A stretch of DNA of 64,000 nt from Rutpela maculata. Its lineage: Eukaryota > Arthropoda > Insecta > Coleoptera > Cerambycidae. Each line of letters starts with the position of its first letter. Positions within the stretch are counted from its first letter, which is position 1. This document shows, one piece after another, positions 11,228 to 22,996 of the stretch. Both the position numbers and the translations under genes were made by a program. The stretch covers positions 23,867,179 through 23,931,178 of the forward strand of contig OW386286.2 in NCBI GenBank assembly GCA_936432065.2, read 5' to 3'. The notes below the pieces were generated by a model that had not been told where the DNA came from, searched no databases, and saw only the letters and a program-made list of their open reading frames with translations.

Positions 11228-12727
11228 AGTGATGCCGCCGAGACGAGACATTTCTCGATCTCGTCTCGTCTCATCTCGACTTGTCGAGACAAGGACAAAT
11301 TTTTTTCTCGTCTCGAAAAATCGAGACGAGACGAGATTTCTAAAGTCGAGATCTCGCCGAGACGAGACGAGATCGAGAATTTTTCGACCATTTTTTATTG
11401 TAAAATTGTTTATTGTAAAATTGTTTATTGTAAAATTGTTCTCCACATTTGACTTTCAATTATTTGTTGAAACATTTGATCCATGAAAGTAAAACTGATG
11501 GCGCTTACATGTTAAAATGATAAACTCGACGGGTGATCGTTTTTTGTGTTACCTCTCCCTTTCGTAGCGTACATTCTCTGACTGGTTGAACAATATTTTA
11601 CCTTACACCTTATAAAATTAATTATTGGTGTATTACTGAGACGACGATAAAAAACAATACGAAACAAAGGCGTATTTAAGACTGTACGTTTTAATATAAT
11701 ACAGTATCGGAAAGTCCTGGATTAGGTATTGCATAGTTTCAACGGCTCAACCGACCGCCCACAACAAAGGCGTCCACTAGTGCTCTAGCAGAGGGGCAAA
11801 TACTACTTACTATTAGTAACACGCGCATCAAGAAAATCATATGTACATCATTGATCATTTAAGTATCTGAACCTTTTCAGCAGGCGTATAAACTGACATT
11901 TTGAGTAGCTACTAAATAAAGACAAATCAAACTTTTGCTTATTAGGCTAAACGAAAAATGAAAGATGTAAGACGGAAACAAATTGAAATTCCGCAGACAG
12001 AGCTGCCCACGCACATGTGGTGGGGAAAGCAGGTGGCACGAGTAGGATGTGTTATACGATAAAAAAAAGAATAGCCTAGTTGCTCGCTCTCGCTTGCTCT
12101 TATTGCCGTACCTAGTCAAATACTTGCCGATACTGTATAAAACGGGGAATTGCACATATAAAATTGCAGGAAAATTAATAATACAGACTCGCCAATTAGG
12201 TGTGCATCGTATTACGCCCTGCCATTTTTTTTACTGGTGCTGCCTCTTGGAAATGAATATAATTTAGGCAAGTGTAATGTTGTCGATTTTCGTATTTCTT
12301 AGAAATGGTTGTTGCACATTTTTGTAATTAATCCTATATATTTACTTACTATAGAAACTAGCAACAACGTATATATTTTCAGTATAATACGAACTTGATT
12401 AATTTAAATTATTAAATCTTATATCTTCTTAAAGTTTACGGTATAGAGGCGAAAAAAAATCTTAAAAATATGGAGAAAATTAAAATTCCCAATATTTCAA
12501 ATAGTTCTTTTAGTTATAGGTACGTTTAAAAATTAAACAAATGTCAAATATTATTCATACTTTATAAAAGAAAAAAATGGGAAATTTCATGTTTGTCGAG
12601 ACGAGACGAGATTTTGGGTAGACGAGAATATGTCGAGACGAGATGTCTGAAAGATCTCGTCCCGAAAATGCCGAGACGAGACGAGAAAAACCAATTTCTC
12701 GACGAGACGAGTCTCGCGGCAACACTA
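11228..12727. mobile_element. non-autonomous element with GAGAC-rich terminal regions
   Basis: Left end AGTGATGCCGCCGAGACGAG and the reverse complement of the right end AGTGTTGCCGCGAGACTCGT match. Inside each end lie about 130-160 bases dense in GAGACGAG or its complement CTCGTCTC (left about 11238-11390, right about 12597-12716), in both orientations. The middle has no transposase and contains the MITE at 11702-12135. A clean target duplication is not obvious. Superfamily unknown. Confidence 0.7.
11702..12135. mobile_element. MITE with TA target, ends CAGTATCGG
   Basis: Left end CAGTATCGGAAAGTCCTGG, right end CTTGCCGATACTG, each flanked by TA. A second copy with better-preserved ends lies at 26921-27560. 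The interior contains no coding capacity. TA duplication and short inverted ends fit a Tc1/mariner-mobilised MITE. Confidence 0.75.
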
Positions 12728-12800
12728 ACTACTGCACTACTCCAGTACAATCAACTACTACAGTACTACTCCAGTACAATCACTACTCCAGTACAATCAA
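12722..12800. repeat. short tandem repeat ACTACTCCAGTACAATCA
   Basis: Three to four imperfect copies of an about 18-20 base unit with CTCCAGTACAATCA, directly beside the right end of the GAGAC-rich element. Confidence 0.75.
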
Positions 12801-13172
12801 CTTTATTATTATTAGTAATTTGATTTTATAAGTGTTCTGAGGATTCATTATTTTAATTAATCCTAATTGAACCTTTTGGTGGTATGCTTCTTTGTAATTA
12901 ACGGTCTGTTTGAAAATAACTTATGGCTTTTGTCATAGAATATGCGGAAATAGTTAGATATATAGATATATATCTTTATTTGACCAAGTTACAAAACAAG
13001 TTTTTGGCAAGTCAAAAATAGAAAATACAACAATATAAAAATGTGTACACATCATTACATATACAAATACTTCACACAATATAAAAAATACAAAAAATAA
13101 AAGAAAAAAAAAGAAAGAAGAGGCAAGCTCCCACGAAAAGGCCAGAGCATACCAAAGAAGCAGAGGTTAAGC

Positions 13173-14715
13173 TTAATGATAACAAATCTGTGTGTTTACA
13201 AATTCATCAATTGAATAGAAACAATATTTTGAAATGTGTTTTTTTATTAAGTTCTTGAAACTATTAAAATTAAGAGATTTTACCATATTAGGAATGTGAT
13301 TGTATAATTGAAGGTTTAGAGAGTTTTTTTGTGATCTTGATAATCTAAGACGAGGCTGCCTAAGTTGATTGGCTGACCTAGTGCCATACAAATGAAAACC
13401 TGAGTTAATACGAAAAGAATTTAAATTCTTGTGAATTTCAAGTAAAGTAACGTAAATGTGAAGAGAAGGAACCGGCATTATACCAAGACTATTAAACATT
13501 GGTAAACAGTGATCCTTGGAACCAGCATTAACAATTAACCTGACTGCTTTCTTCTGCAGACGAAAGACTACAGCTGCCCGTGGTGATCCACCCCATAGAA
13601 GTTTTTAGCAATAGATGCTATCCATAGAAGGACAGCATAATTAAGAGCATGAAATAATGAAAAATAGCATGTTCTTAAGGTTTTAGAACAGAGTTGATTT
13701 TTTAGCCTACGTAGCATGAATATGGAATTTGATCATTTGTATGACAGTTGCTCCACATGATTGGACCAATTAAAAGTGTCATCTAAAACAAGAATTTTAA
13801 CATTTAGTAAATTATTTGTCGAGAAAACGATTTGTTGGGTTTTTTATTCGTTTAATATAAGATTATTCGAAGAGAATCAAGCACGAGCTTGTTAGATAGA
13901 ACTAAAGCTATCTTCACTTAGGTCAGGAACATTCAAATTAAAATCAATAATGGATGTATCGTCAACATAAGTGATGCATTTTTTGGGAACATAAAATGAA
14001 AAAAATCATTGACGTATAATATAAAGAGTAGGGGGCCCAAAACAGAGCCTTAAGAAACCCCACGTTTAATCGGAAGAAGATCTGAGTTTAAATTATCTAT
14101 AAAGTCACACTGAAGTCTGTTGTTAAGATTGTTAAGATAGGAATTGAAAAGATTCAATGGCAAATCTCGAATACCATAAAAACTCTTTTCCAGAAGTGTT
14201 TCATGTGAGACACAGTCAAAGGCCTTGGGGAGGTCACACAAGCTAATAGCTACATGTTCGCCCTCCTCAAGGCCCTCAACTATATCGCACATTACTTTAA
14301 ATACTGCCTTAGTGGTGGAACATTTATTTCTGAAACCACATTGACGACAATTTAGAATATTTGAAAGTCTTTTTTTGAGAATAATTTCAAGAATTTTTCC
14401 AAATATAGGAATGACGGAGATAGGATTAATGTTACCTTTCTTAAAAAGAGGGAAAACTTTGGTTACTTTTAATACATCAGGGAAGTGCCCCTCGCGAATA
14501 CAGGCATTAAGAAGAGTAAGTGGGTGTATAATTATGTCAATGGTTTCTTTAAGGATTAAGCTATTTATACCATATGCATCAGTACATTTAGAATTTTTTA
14601 AGCTATTAACTGTTTCCCTAACCTCAAATGGGATTATCAGATCAAGGAAAAATGAGGAATTAACATTAGGTATATTTTTAAATGGTCTGTGGCTGAAACG
14701 TCCACTGATGGCTGG
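13173..14715 (-). pseudogene. CR1-like reverse transcriptase, palm and C-terminus
   Basis: Frame 14715-14050 shows FEVRETVNSLKNSKCTDAYG, HPLTLLNACIREGHFPDVLK, VFPLFKKGN, CRQCGFRNKCSTTKAVF and ISLCDLPKAFDCVSHETLL, the usual order of the N-terminal half of a non-LTR reverse transcriptase. The text after SDLLPIKRGVS stops; the YADD region follows in degraded form around 13960-14050. Frame 13499-13173 is the C-terminal tail with YGTRSANQLRQPRLRL and CFYSIDEFV. The piece INPISVIPIFGKI is a contracted form of the usual NYRPIS block. Inactive copy. Confidence 0.75.
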
Positions 14716-14762
14716 ATCTGGATCTGGATTGGCGGGGGGTGAGCTTACGCTCACGTGCACTC

Positions 14763-15195
14763 AGGCCTCATAAGCGGGCCCTTGTGCTGCCCCCGTAAGT
14801 GGTGGCATGTCCACCGAGCCTCTCATTCCTCAAGTCAACCAACACTTGTGATGTATTTGAGGAGGAGACCAGGTGAGACGCCACCTATGCTGGCCATACT
14901 GGGCCAGAAGTCCCCCAGTATGGATCCTCTTTTCGTTGAGAAAGCAGGGCAGTGACAGAGCACATGCTCGGCAGTCTCGTCATCCAGATTACACCCTCTA
15001 CACTTGGGGTTGTCTATGACTCCCAGTGTATGGAGGTGTTTGTTTACTCTGCAGTGTCCAGTAGTCCTACATAAATGCGCAGATAGGACATCTGGAGACA
15101 GTGTTTGCCTAGCTTACGACTGGGTGTGGCTAAAGCCATTCTGCTATATCTGCAGCTGCTCAGACCACCCCAACAGTCCGCATGGCGTTTGAGTG
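14763..15195 (-). pseudogene. C-terminal tail with zinc-knuckle-like motif
   Basis: Minus strand reads VLSAHLCRTTGHCRVNKHLH, then CRGCNLDDETAEHVLCHCPA and GDFWPSMASIGGVSPG, ending near 14763. The Cys-x2-Cys, His, Cys spacing is the usual end of LOA/I-type proteins. Stops occur upstream in this frame (for example near 15130), so the copy is inactive. Confidence 0.65.
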
Positions 15196-15204
15196 TATAG
15201 TTAT

Positions 15205-15651
15205 TTAGCAGGAAATGTGGACTGAATCTGAGAGCGCTATTGCAGGTTCTGGACCATGCAGAGCGCTCTCAGATCCCTTGAGGGCTAACGAGTCCGCTTC
15301 GTCGTTACCCTGAATTCCGTCATGTCCTTTCACCCAACGGAGCTGGACACTATTGTTTTGTGCGAGCACGTCTAGGGCCTTTCTAATTTCCAGAACCAGC
15401 CCCGAGCCTATCCTACAATTGTTTACGGCAAGCAGGGCTGCTCTGCTATCCGTTGATATGCGCACCGTTTTATCACTGACGTTTGCCTTCGTGGTTTCTA
15501 TTACCACTTGCAGGATCCCTACTAGTTCCGCCTGGAAGATAGTGGCATGTGTGCCTAGCGGTATTATCGAATGTAGATCTAGATCTTCTGAGTAAACCCC
15601 AGCTCCTGATCCACAGTCCATTTTTGAACCATCAGTGTAGATATGTCCGGC
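15205..15651 (-). pseudogene. RNase H domain of the LOA/I-like element
   Basis: The four acidic positions of RNase HI are visible: YTDGSK, then FQAELVGIL, then STDSRAALLA, then GNDEADSLAL. WVKGHDGIQG precedes the last. The frame stops at 15205 while homologous sequence continues downstream, so the protein is broken here. RNase H would remove the RNA template during reverse transcription. Confidence 0.8.
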
Positions 15652-15774
15652 TCGTCATTACCGGACACATTCAAGCTCACCTATATAGGGGGGATACGGT
15701 CAGTTCCCATTCCCAGAAGAGGAATTTGTTTTGTAGCCTCCTCTAGGATACGGGCATGTCTCGTAGCCGTGCCC

Positions 15775-16737
15775 TTAATATACCATTGGCCTACAGATTG
15801 CAGTCTCAGAGCAGTCCTCAGCGCCACCTCCTCTATGTACAGATTTAGAGGGGGGGATGCAGAGTATAGTCTCCATTGCAGCTGTAGGCGTCGTTTTCAT
15901 CGCACCAGTAACGCAGAGACATGCCAGTCTTTGAACATGCTCCAGTTGAGATGCTGCTGTGTTTTGCCTTACTCTGGGCCACCAGACTATGGCTGCGTAA
16001 CAAAGCATGGGTCTTATCACAGCAGTGTACAGCCAGAGGGAGATTCTGGGTGAGAAACCCCAGGACCTACCGACCGCCTTGCGACACTGCCAGAAAGCCG
16101 CATATGCCTTGTTTATCTTAACTTCCAAATGTCTCTTCCAATTCAGAGTGCTATCAAGTATGACCCCCAGGTACTTGACCTCACTCGCTAAGTGGAGTTG
16201 ACTACCCGATAATTTGGGCATTTTCATATTTGGTAGTTTCCTTTTCTTGGTGAATAGTACTAGTTCAGTTTTCTGGGGGTTAACCGAGAGAAAGTGTTCT
16301 GTGCACCAATTATCGACCAACTTGAGTTCGCATAGCGAGCCCTCAAAGTTTTCATTTAGCAAGATGGTAATGTCATCTGCGTAACCAATTGTGAAGAAAC
16401 CAGAGTTATTGAGGCGGTGTAAGGGGCTGTCGGCGACCATAACCCACAGTAGGGGTGATAGGACGCCACCCTGTGGACAGCCTCTATTGACCATGCCTAT
16501 AGTCTCTATGTTTCCCACATTTATTCGGACGGCTCTCCATTTGAGCATGTGTGTTATCCATTCACTAAGTGTGCTGGGAAGACCATGCGTTTGGAGGACT
16601 ATTCCTATACCCTCAAAGGTTGTTTTATCAAAAGCACCTTCGATATCAATAAACGCTCCCAGGGTAGACATTTTCATATCCGCCGATCTCTCGATACGAG
16701 ATACCACAGAGTGAAGTGCCGTGAAGTTGCCTGATGG
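15775..16737 (-). pseudogene. LOA/I-like reverse transcriptase
   Basis: Shows GAFIDIEGAFDKTTFEGI (first catalytic Asp), GCPQGGVLSPLLWVMVADS, GYADDITILLNE (catalytic YADD), LSVNPQKTELVLFTKKRK and VKYLGVILDSTLNWKRHL, then the thumb QRLACLCVTGAMKTTP. An extra base in the G-run near 15848-15855 shifts the frame after ILCIPP, and the true continuation (PLNLYIEEVALRTALRLQSV) runs in another frame to a further break near 15683. The original N-terminus is missing by 5' truncation. Confidence 0.8.
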
Positions 16738-16739
16738 CA

Positions 16740-17602
16740 ACAAGTTAATCAATTATTCAGCAATTGTATAGAAGTAGGTATTAAAAGAGTCTGAAGAGAT
16801 ATCGTGTTCAGGAGAGCACGAGTTGGATTTATTGATCTCGAAATTTATTAATTTCCAACTATCACGCATCTTGTTGTCAGACTTGTTTATTAAATTGTCA
16901 TATGCAATTTTTTTTGAATCAACAATTTTAGATTTATAATCATTTTACTTCCACATCCAGTGGAAGTATAGTAACGACAAAAAAAAATGTTAAAAATTTT
17001 TATTGTTCAAATAGGCTTAGAATGTCATGAAACGTATGACGTAATTCTGTCTGTCTGTCGGTCTGTAACTTTTTTTCTGCGCACGTTTACTCTGGAACCG
17101 TTTGAGATATTGACTTGAAATTTGGTACACATATGTACCTTACCGAGATCTAGAACTAGATTATATTTTCATCTTGTTCCGTCGAAGGGGGTAAATTGGG
17201 GTAAATTTGGGGTAAATAGGTAAATCAAGCAAGGTAAAAGTTCATAAAATTGGTATTTAGTATATACAAGAGAAGCTAAGGTCTCAAAAAAAATTTTGGC
17301 ATTAGCCACCCCCATTATCACCCCCACCATATTATTAAAGGGGATGAAAAAAAATTGTGATTTAGTGTGTGATCTCTTGTACAGTTAGAAATAGTTTTTA
17401 TACAGCAAAGTGTATCTCTCATTTTTCTACGTGAGTCGTCGAACCATTGCACAGGTGGCTTGTTATTAATTTTGCATTTTTTTAAAAGAAAATGCTTGTC
17501 AATATGAGATGAAAAGGTGTTAACTAAAAATTCTGATAAAGAGGTAGAGTTGAGCTCTGGGTTATCGAGTAAACTCCAGTCAATGTTATTTAAACGTGTC
17601 AT
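16740..17602 (-). pseudogene. CR1-like endonuclease-to-RT linker in two pieces
   Basis: Frame 17602-17371 reads NNIDWSLLDNPELNSTSLSE, VQWFDDSRRKMRDT and ends CIKTISNCTRDH at the edge of repeat copy A. Beyond the repeat the same protein resumes at 16945 as NDYKSKIVDSKKIAYDN, KMRDSWKLINFEINK and FNTYFYTIAE. The continuity shows that copy A inserted into an already placed CR1-like element. Confidence 0.7.
16946..17370 (+). repeat. ten-copy repeat family, copy A (3'-truncated)
   Basis: Begins TACTTCCACATCCAGTGGAA, whose ACTTCCA and TGGAAGT form a small hairpin. It continues with AGGCTTAGAATGTCATGAAA, GTCTGTCTGTCGGTCTGTAA, TCTGGAACCGTTTGAGATAT and GGTAAATAGGTAAATCAAGC, and breaks off after GTGATTTAGTGTGT. 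Inserted in the CR1-like element. Confidence 0.85.
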
Positions 17603-17604
17603 TA

Positions 17605-18292
17605 TTTTATATCACATGCTAATATTTTTTAGTATTTTTTTTTATATATCTGTCATGAACTTGGTACTACTGCTTCATTACTTTATAATTAAACACCACG
17701 TAATAATTGAATTTCTAGATACTATGGAGATCCGTGTAACCTGCTATTTAGTTCCAAAAGGGATCACCTCGTACAAAAATTTCTTGTAATGCTTTGTTTA
17801 GCTTTCACCTAATAATAGAAAGACAACACAAGTTCTTTATTTTATTTTCTCTCGAATTTACAGGTTCGAGAAGTCGAAAACTCTCAACACTGGCGACACA
17901 GCTCCATTTTAAACGAAGTTCAGTAGGCCGTGAAAAGTTTTTGTTTCACAAAGAAGAAGTTTTTGAGACAATTTTCTGGTGTATAAACTCAAGTACACGC
18001 ATGCATGCTTCTAATATAATAAATTTACTTGTTCATTTCCCCCATTCGTTGGCATTTGGAACGAATTCGCGTAGTTTACTGCACAAATTTGCATGGAATC
18101 CGAATTCATGTACGAATATATAAGTTTAACGTCGTAACGGCTGACATCTTTAATAGTTTCGATTTTCTTGCATATCTCCTAATTTATATTTCAGACGGAA
18201 GTTAAGCTAAATTAAATAACTTGGGTGTATATGATTCGATAAGAAAATAATGATATTTTATGCTATTCTATACTTTCATTCTTTTATAAAGA
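17605..18292. other. no gene recognised
   Basis: An open frame 17794-18123 (plus) follows a splice-acceptor-like stretch CTCTCGAATTTACAG near 17863, but the protein matches nothing I know and no partner exon is visible, so I do not call a gene. Confidence 0.45.
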
Positions 18293-21200
18293 ATACCGGG
18301 TGTAACAAGATCATGGTGCCATCCCCTCCCCTTTTCTCTTTGAGTTTTGAAGATAATTGACTGAAATTTGGGATATCCTGTATACATAATAAGCGGCAAC
18401 TTTTGACTTACAAGTGATTTTTTGTCACTTCCGGTTTCGCCGGAAGTGACACTAACTTCCGATTTTTAAATGCAACACCCTCTATATTATTGCATTTTTG
18501 AATTATGCATAATTTTCTGAATCCAACGATATCAAATAAGTGACATTTCAAAAGTCAATATTTTTTATAATATAATTTTTAGTTTTCCATTTAAGTATGC
18601 CATGATGGTTCCGATTTATTCTAAATGACCCGTGTAATGCTACAAAAATCGAAATCCCATCAAAAACACTAAAGTACGTGATTTATGAGCAAATAAAATT
18701 CATAAAAATAGTTTTTGGGGCAAAACTCAATTTTTTCAAATGGAACCATATTGGTACCGTGGTACCATTTATTAGTACTATTAATAAGGAATTTATTCAT
18801 ATGTCGTATTAAAATGTGCGATAAATACAAACAAATTACAGCTAGAAGAAAATAAGAAAATACAATTTTGTATAAATTTGCGGCATTTTGAACACAATTA
18901 ACAAGCTAAAAACTACATTTTGATATGCTTTCTATCCCTGTTGGGATGATTCAGTACCTTTTCATCAGAGAGTCGTAGGATGACTCAGTATATTTTGACA
19001 TGTTTTGTTTTGTTTTTTTTCTTTTTGCATTGACTAAAGTAAAGGCTAACTACATTTTGAAATACAGAAAGGGCATCGGTTATTTCTTCTTCAAAACATA
19101 TTAAACAAAAAGGTTTTCAAAAGTTTATTTATACTATTCTATGGACAATTATATATTATTTATATTTTTATTACTTAATTTTCTGAAATTTCACTCAAGA
19201 ATATAGCAATAAAAAATTATAAAATGCAGAAACATCAGCGCAGTGATTTCATACTTACGATTTTATTTTCGGGCGGACTGCCTGATATACCGGACGTAGT
19301 CATGCATCTTTGTAAATAACTCGTATATTTTTAATTTTTCGAAAAAACTGTCCAAAAAGGTCCGTGCCTTATACTGGTTATAGAGATTGATCGACGGAAT
19401 ACTTAATTTTCGATTTTTATTAGGAAACTGTTCGGTGTTCGGTATTTGTAGAATTTATCAAAAAAATCGAGTTTTCCAGAATTTGTAGATTCGCTTTTGT
19501 TTTGTCAAATTTCTCACAAACGTCACCTAATAGACTTAATCGAGCCCTACAATTGCCATTTTTCAAAATCAAAATCGGACCTTCGGTTCGGGAGTTATCA
19601 ATTTGTTTGAAAAATCATACTCGGCCTTGGAAAAAATACTTGCGGTCAAAGAATTCGGGCCGCCAGCAATAGGCTTTATTTGTGGCCGTGTACCTTTGAT
19701 CCCACCAAGCCTCATCGAAATCGATCAATATCCTGGACAGGTATCGTGCTTCCTAGCCCGATTTCGAGAAAACCAGTTTTTTGCAAAAAAATTCAATTTC
19801 CGTTTATTTTTTGACATAGTTTCTGGTATACTTATCTGTAGATCGTTTCCAGCGCCACCATCACTTTTTTGGAATACCTCGATCCAACTGCCCGTTACCG
19901 AGTTATTCAATTTTTCCAGAAAAACTTGAAACGTCTATATCGGGTACTTCCGGTTTCCGAAAGGAGCCAAGCTTTCAGCGTTGAGGTTTTCTAAAGGCCT
20001 CCTATTAACCGCCCAAGTTTCATCGAAATCCGAAAACGGATTAGAGGGGCTTTGCGTGACAGACAGACCGACAGACCGACTGACCGACGGACGGAATTTT
20101 CTAAATTCGCTCTCGAGTCGATAGATATGACTTTCATTTCGATCCGACGTTTTTTCGGATTTCGATGGTCCACTGGAAAAATGCAAAACCTATACTACAT
20201 TTTTTTTCAAAATGTAACATGAACATAGCCTCACAAAAAAAAATAAAAGTTCAAAGCAGTGAACCAGACTCATGTATCCCTATGTATTTTCGGTCGCTGA
20301 ATCCGAAATTGGGATAAAAAAAAATCGTACACCCCCAAAATCATTAGCTAGAGTCAAAAATGGGAAAAAAGAAGATTAAGCTACCAGAATAGTTGTTACT
20401 TCTTAATCAATCGAATTATACGAATTAAGGTTAAACAGCAGCGTACATACAATAGATATGAAACACACCCCCAGGGAGGGGCGAAAACTAGCCCCCATAT
20501 ATAAAAAAATCGATCCAAAACAGCAATGACTGCTGAAAAAGCTCGAAATGTCTCAATTTTGTTAAAATGTTAATAAACTACATCAGGTCCGACGTAATCT
20601 TCATAAACTACAACTAAAGGGTTGAGAGGTTCAAAGAACACGAGAAAAACAAGAAAAAACGTTAAATCCAACAGGATTTCTATTTTCATGGATGCTATGA
20701 TTGGCTGAAATTGCGTAGTACTCTAAAATAGAACCAGAAACTCACGTACCATCAACATCCTACACCTCAGATGGTGTGAAGTAAGATTTTACTATAAAAA
20801 GTTATAGTGACTTCTATAAAAATTCGAAACACCTGCGTTGTGTGGAAGAGAGAAGAAACTAGACTATGTTCGACGATGTGCTTGAAAACCACCCCCACGG
20901 GGTTGCGAGATACTACCTCTATATCTGTAGGATGCTGGAAAAACAGAAAGAAACTAACCGGATTTACATTTTTATGGATGCTATGATTGGCAGAAATCAC
21001 GTTGCACACTTAGAGTTTGAAACTCATGTCCTATAAGTGTTATTAAGTAACACCCCCAGAAAGGATGTAAACTACCGTAATTCAAGATGTAATGAAAAAG
21101 CTATACTGTTGCTTATTCGTTTCATTTCCATAGTTTTTCTCTCAACCCCGTGGGGGTGGTTTTCAAGCATAGCGTCGAACATAGTCTAGTTTCTTCTCTC

Positions 21201-22017
21201 TTCCACACAATGCAGGTGTTTCGAATTTTTATAGAAGTCACTGTAACTTTTTATAGTTAAACCTTACATAGAGGGTAGTTTTCACACCCTCTGAGAGTTG
21301 ACACTGTAGAATGTTGATGGTACGTAAGTTTCTAATTGTATTTTAGAGTACTACGTAATTTCAGCCAATCATAGCATCCATGAAAATAGAAATCCTGTTG
21401 CATTTTACGTTCCTTTCTTGTTTTTCTCGAGTACTTTAAACTTGGGGGGTGGTTGTTCTCAACTCTATAGGGGCAGTTTATGAATATTACGTCGGACCTG
21501 ATGCAGTTTCTTATCACTTTAACAAAACTTAGACATTTTGAGCTTTTTCAGCAGTCATTGCTGTTTTGGATCGATTTTTTTGTATATGGGGGCTAGTTTT
21601 CGCCCCTCCCTGGGGGTGTGTTTCATATCTATTGCATGTACGCTGCTATTTAACCTTGATTTGTATAATTCGATTGATTAAGATGTAACAACTATTCTCG
21701 TAGCTTAATATTCTTTTTACCCCATTTCAGGGGTGTTTTTGGCTCTAGCTAATGATTTTGAATTTTTTTTGGCTCCGGATTCAGATTCAACGACCGAAAA
21801 TACATAGGAATGCACGGGTCTGGTTCGCTGCTTTGAACTTTTTTTTGTGGGGCTGTGGAATTTTAAACTTTCGACGAAACCGGAAGTGAAAAAAAAATCA
21901 TTTGTATGTCAAAAAGTGCCGCTTATTATGTATATAGGATATTCCAAATTTCAATGAATTATCTTCAAAACTAAAGGAGAAGAGGATAGTGTACCATGAT
22001 CCTGTTACACGCGGTAT
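18293..22017. mobile_element. foldback element with about 0.85-kb inverted arms
   Basis: The outer 150 bases are inverted copies: left ATACCGGGTGTAACAAGATC, right reverse complement ATACCGCGTGTAACAGGATC, followed in both by GGGATATCC-like and GCGGCACTTTTTGAC-like pieces and the TTCCGGTTTCG segment. The arms continue at 20216-20925 and 21130-21860 with nearly parallel sequence (for example GCTATGATTGGCTGAAATT against AATTTCAGCCAATCATAGC, and the CCCCAGGGAGGGGCGAAAAC block). The left arm is interrupted by about 1.77 kb (18441-20215). No transposase. Confidence 0.8.
18441..20215. other. insertion in the left foldback arm, no gene
   Basis: This stretch is absent from the right arm. It contains phrases such as CATCGAAATCCGAAAACGG and GTGACAGACAGACCGACAGA that are common in non-autonomous insect repeats, and no open frame I recognise. 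Ends are approximate. Confidence 0.55.
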
Positions 22018-22039
22018 AATAATTTGTTATAATATAAGA

Positions 22040-22565
22040 TTTGACAACGGAATTTTACTTAGTAAACTTCGTATTGCAGGTACCTCTCCCTTGTTACTAA
22101 AGTTTTTCCAAAGTTACTTAAAAAACACAATAAGTAAAATGTCATGGTTTCATGTCTTTCCAAATTCAGACTATCTCTGGGGTTCCACAGGATTCCATTC
22201 TGAACCCCCTCGTGTTCGTTTATTTTAACAACGACATCGTGGATGATTTGGATGTTGACATCTTATTATAATACTGATGATGCAAAAAAAAATTACCGCA
22301 ATAAATTCATTTCTTGGCTGTGAACAATTATAGAATAATCTATTGACAATAAAAAATCGAGAATCCAGAGAATTGTAATTTGATGTCATAAAATAGAAAA
22401 GGATATCCCATCGACTTTAAATGATACTGCGCTAACCCGTTCTGAATTTATCAAAAACCTCGACATCACGTTGAATAACAAACTGACATTTAACAAGCAT
22501 ATTGAGCAAATTGTGCAGTCCTCATAGAAAAACTTTGGTTTTGTTCTTTGAAACTTTACAGATGT
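22040..22565 (+). pseudogene. degraded non-LTR reverse transcriptase fragment
   Basis: Plus-strand pieces in shifting frames: DNGILLSKLRIAGTSPLLLK and FFQSYLKN, then the nucleotide trace of GVPQGS..PLLFVxFxNDI near 22180-22240, DDLDVD, a YADDAK-like spot near 22270, and LDITLNNKLTFNKHIEQIV near 22465-22515. Several stops and frame shifts. CR1/Jockey type is likely. Its 3' side is cut by repeat copy B. Confidence 0.65.
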
Positions 22566-22574
22566 TAACGTAAT

Positions 22575-22996
22575 TACTTCCATATCCAGTGGAAGTATAG
22601 TAACGCCAAAAAATTTTTTGACAATTGTTATTGTTCAAATAGGCCTAGAATGTCATGAAATGTCCAGATTTTAAGTCTGTCTGTAACTTTTCTGTGCGCG
22701 CGATTACTCTAGAACCGTTTAAGATATTGACTTGAAGTTCACGTATGTATTTTAACGAGATCTGGAACTAGATTATATTATGGTCTTATTCCGTTGAAGG
22801 GGTGGTGGGTAAATGGGAGTAAATATGTAGTAAATCAAGCAAGTAAGAGTCCATAAAATTGGTATTTAGTATAGGCATACAGAAAGCTAAGGAAAATGTT
22901 ACCCATTACCACCATTACCATCATTAAAGGGGGTGAAAAAAATAAAATTGTGATTTAGTGTGTAAAAGAGCCAAAGGCCATTTTTTTTACTTCGTC
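22575..22996 (+). repeat. ten-copy repeat family, copy B (3'-truncated)
   Basis: Starts TACTTCCATATCCAGTGGAA and follows the family order to GTGATTTAGTGTGTAAAAGA and TTTTTTTTACTTCGTCC, where the SINE-like sequence takes over. Confidence 0.85.

Larger units (their letters stand above)
14720..16738 (-). mobile_element. 5'-truncated LOA/I-like non-LTR retrotransposon
   Basis: Minus strand: reverse transcriptase, then RNase H, then a C-terminal CCHC-type motif. It begins abruptly in the reverse transcriptase (FTALHSVVSRIERS) and ends near 14720 with short GATCCA/GGATCT repeats. RNase H after the reverse transcriptase places it in the LOA/I group rather than CR1 or Jockey. It sits inside the CR1-like element. 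Target duplication not recognised. Confidence 0.75.
12955..17604 (-). mobile_element. CR1-like non-LTR retrotransposon, split by two insertions
   Basis: Pieces on the minus strand join into one order: linker after the endonuclease (17604-17371), linker continued (16945-16740), reverse transcriptase (14715-about 13560) and C-terminal tail (13550-13173), ending near 12955 with GGTCAAATAAAGATATATAT. Two insertions interrupt it: repeat family copy A (16946-17370) and a LOA/I-like element (14720-16738). A related plus-strand copy is at 48950-50230 and shares CGFRxKCST, TRSAN and the 3' tail. The 5' part with most of the endonuclease is missing. Confidence 0.8.

Noticed and set aside
11203..11486. 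Arg/Ser-rich proteins such as the frame 11181-11486
   Set aside because: Produced by the GAGAC repeats in all frames; not a real RS-domain gene.
17794..18123. Host exon after the acceptor-like CTCTCGAATTTACAG
   Set aside because: No family match and no partner exon or donor that fits.
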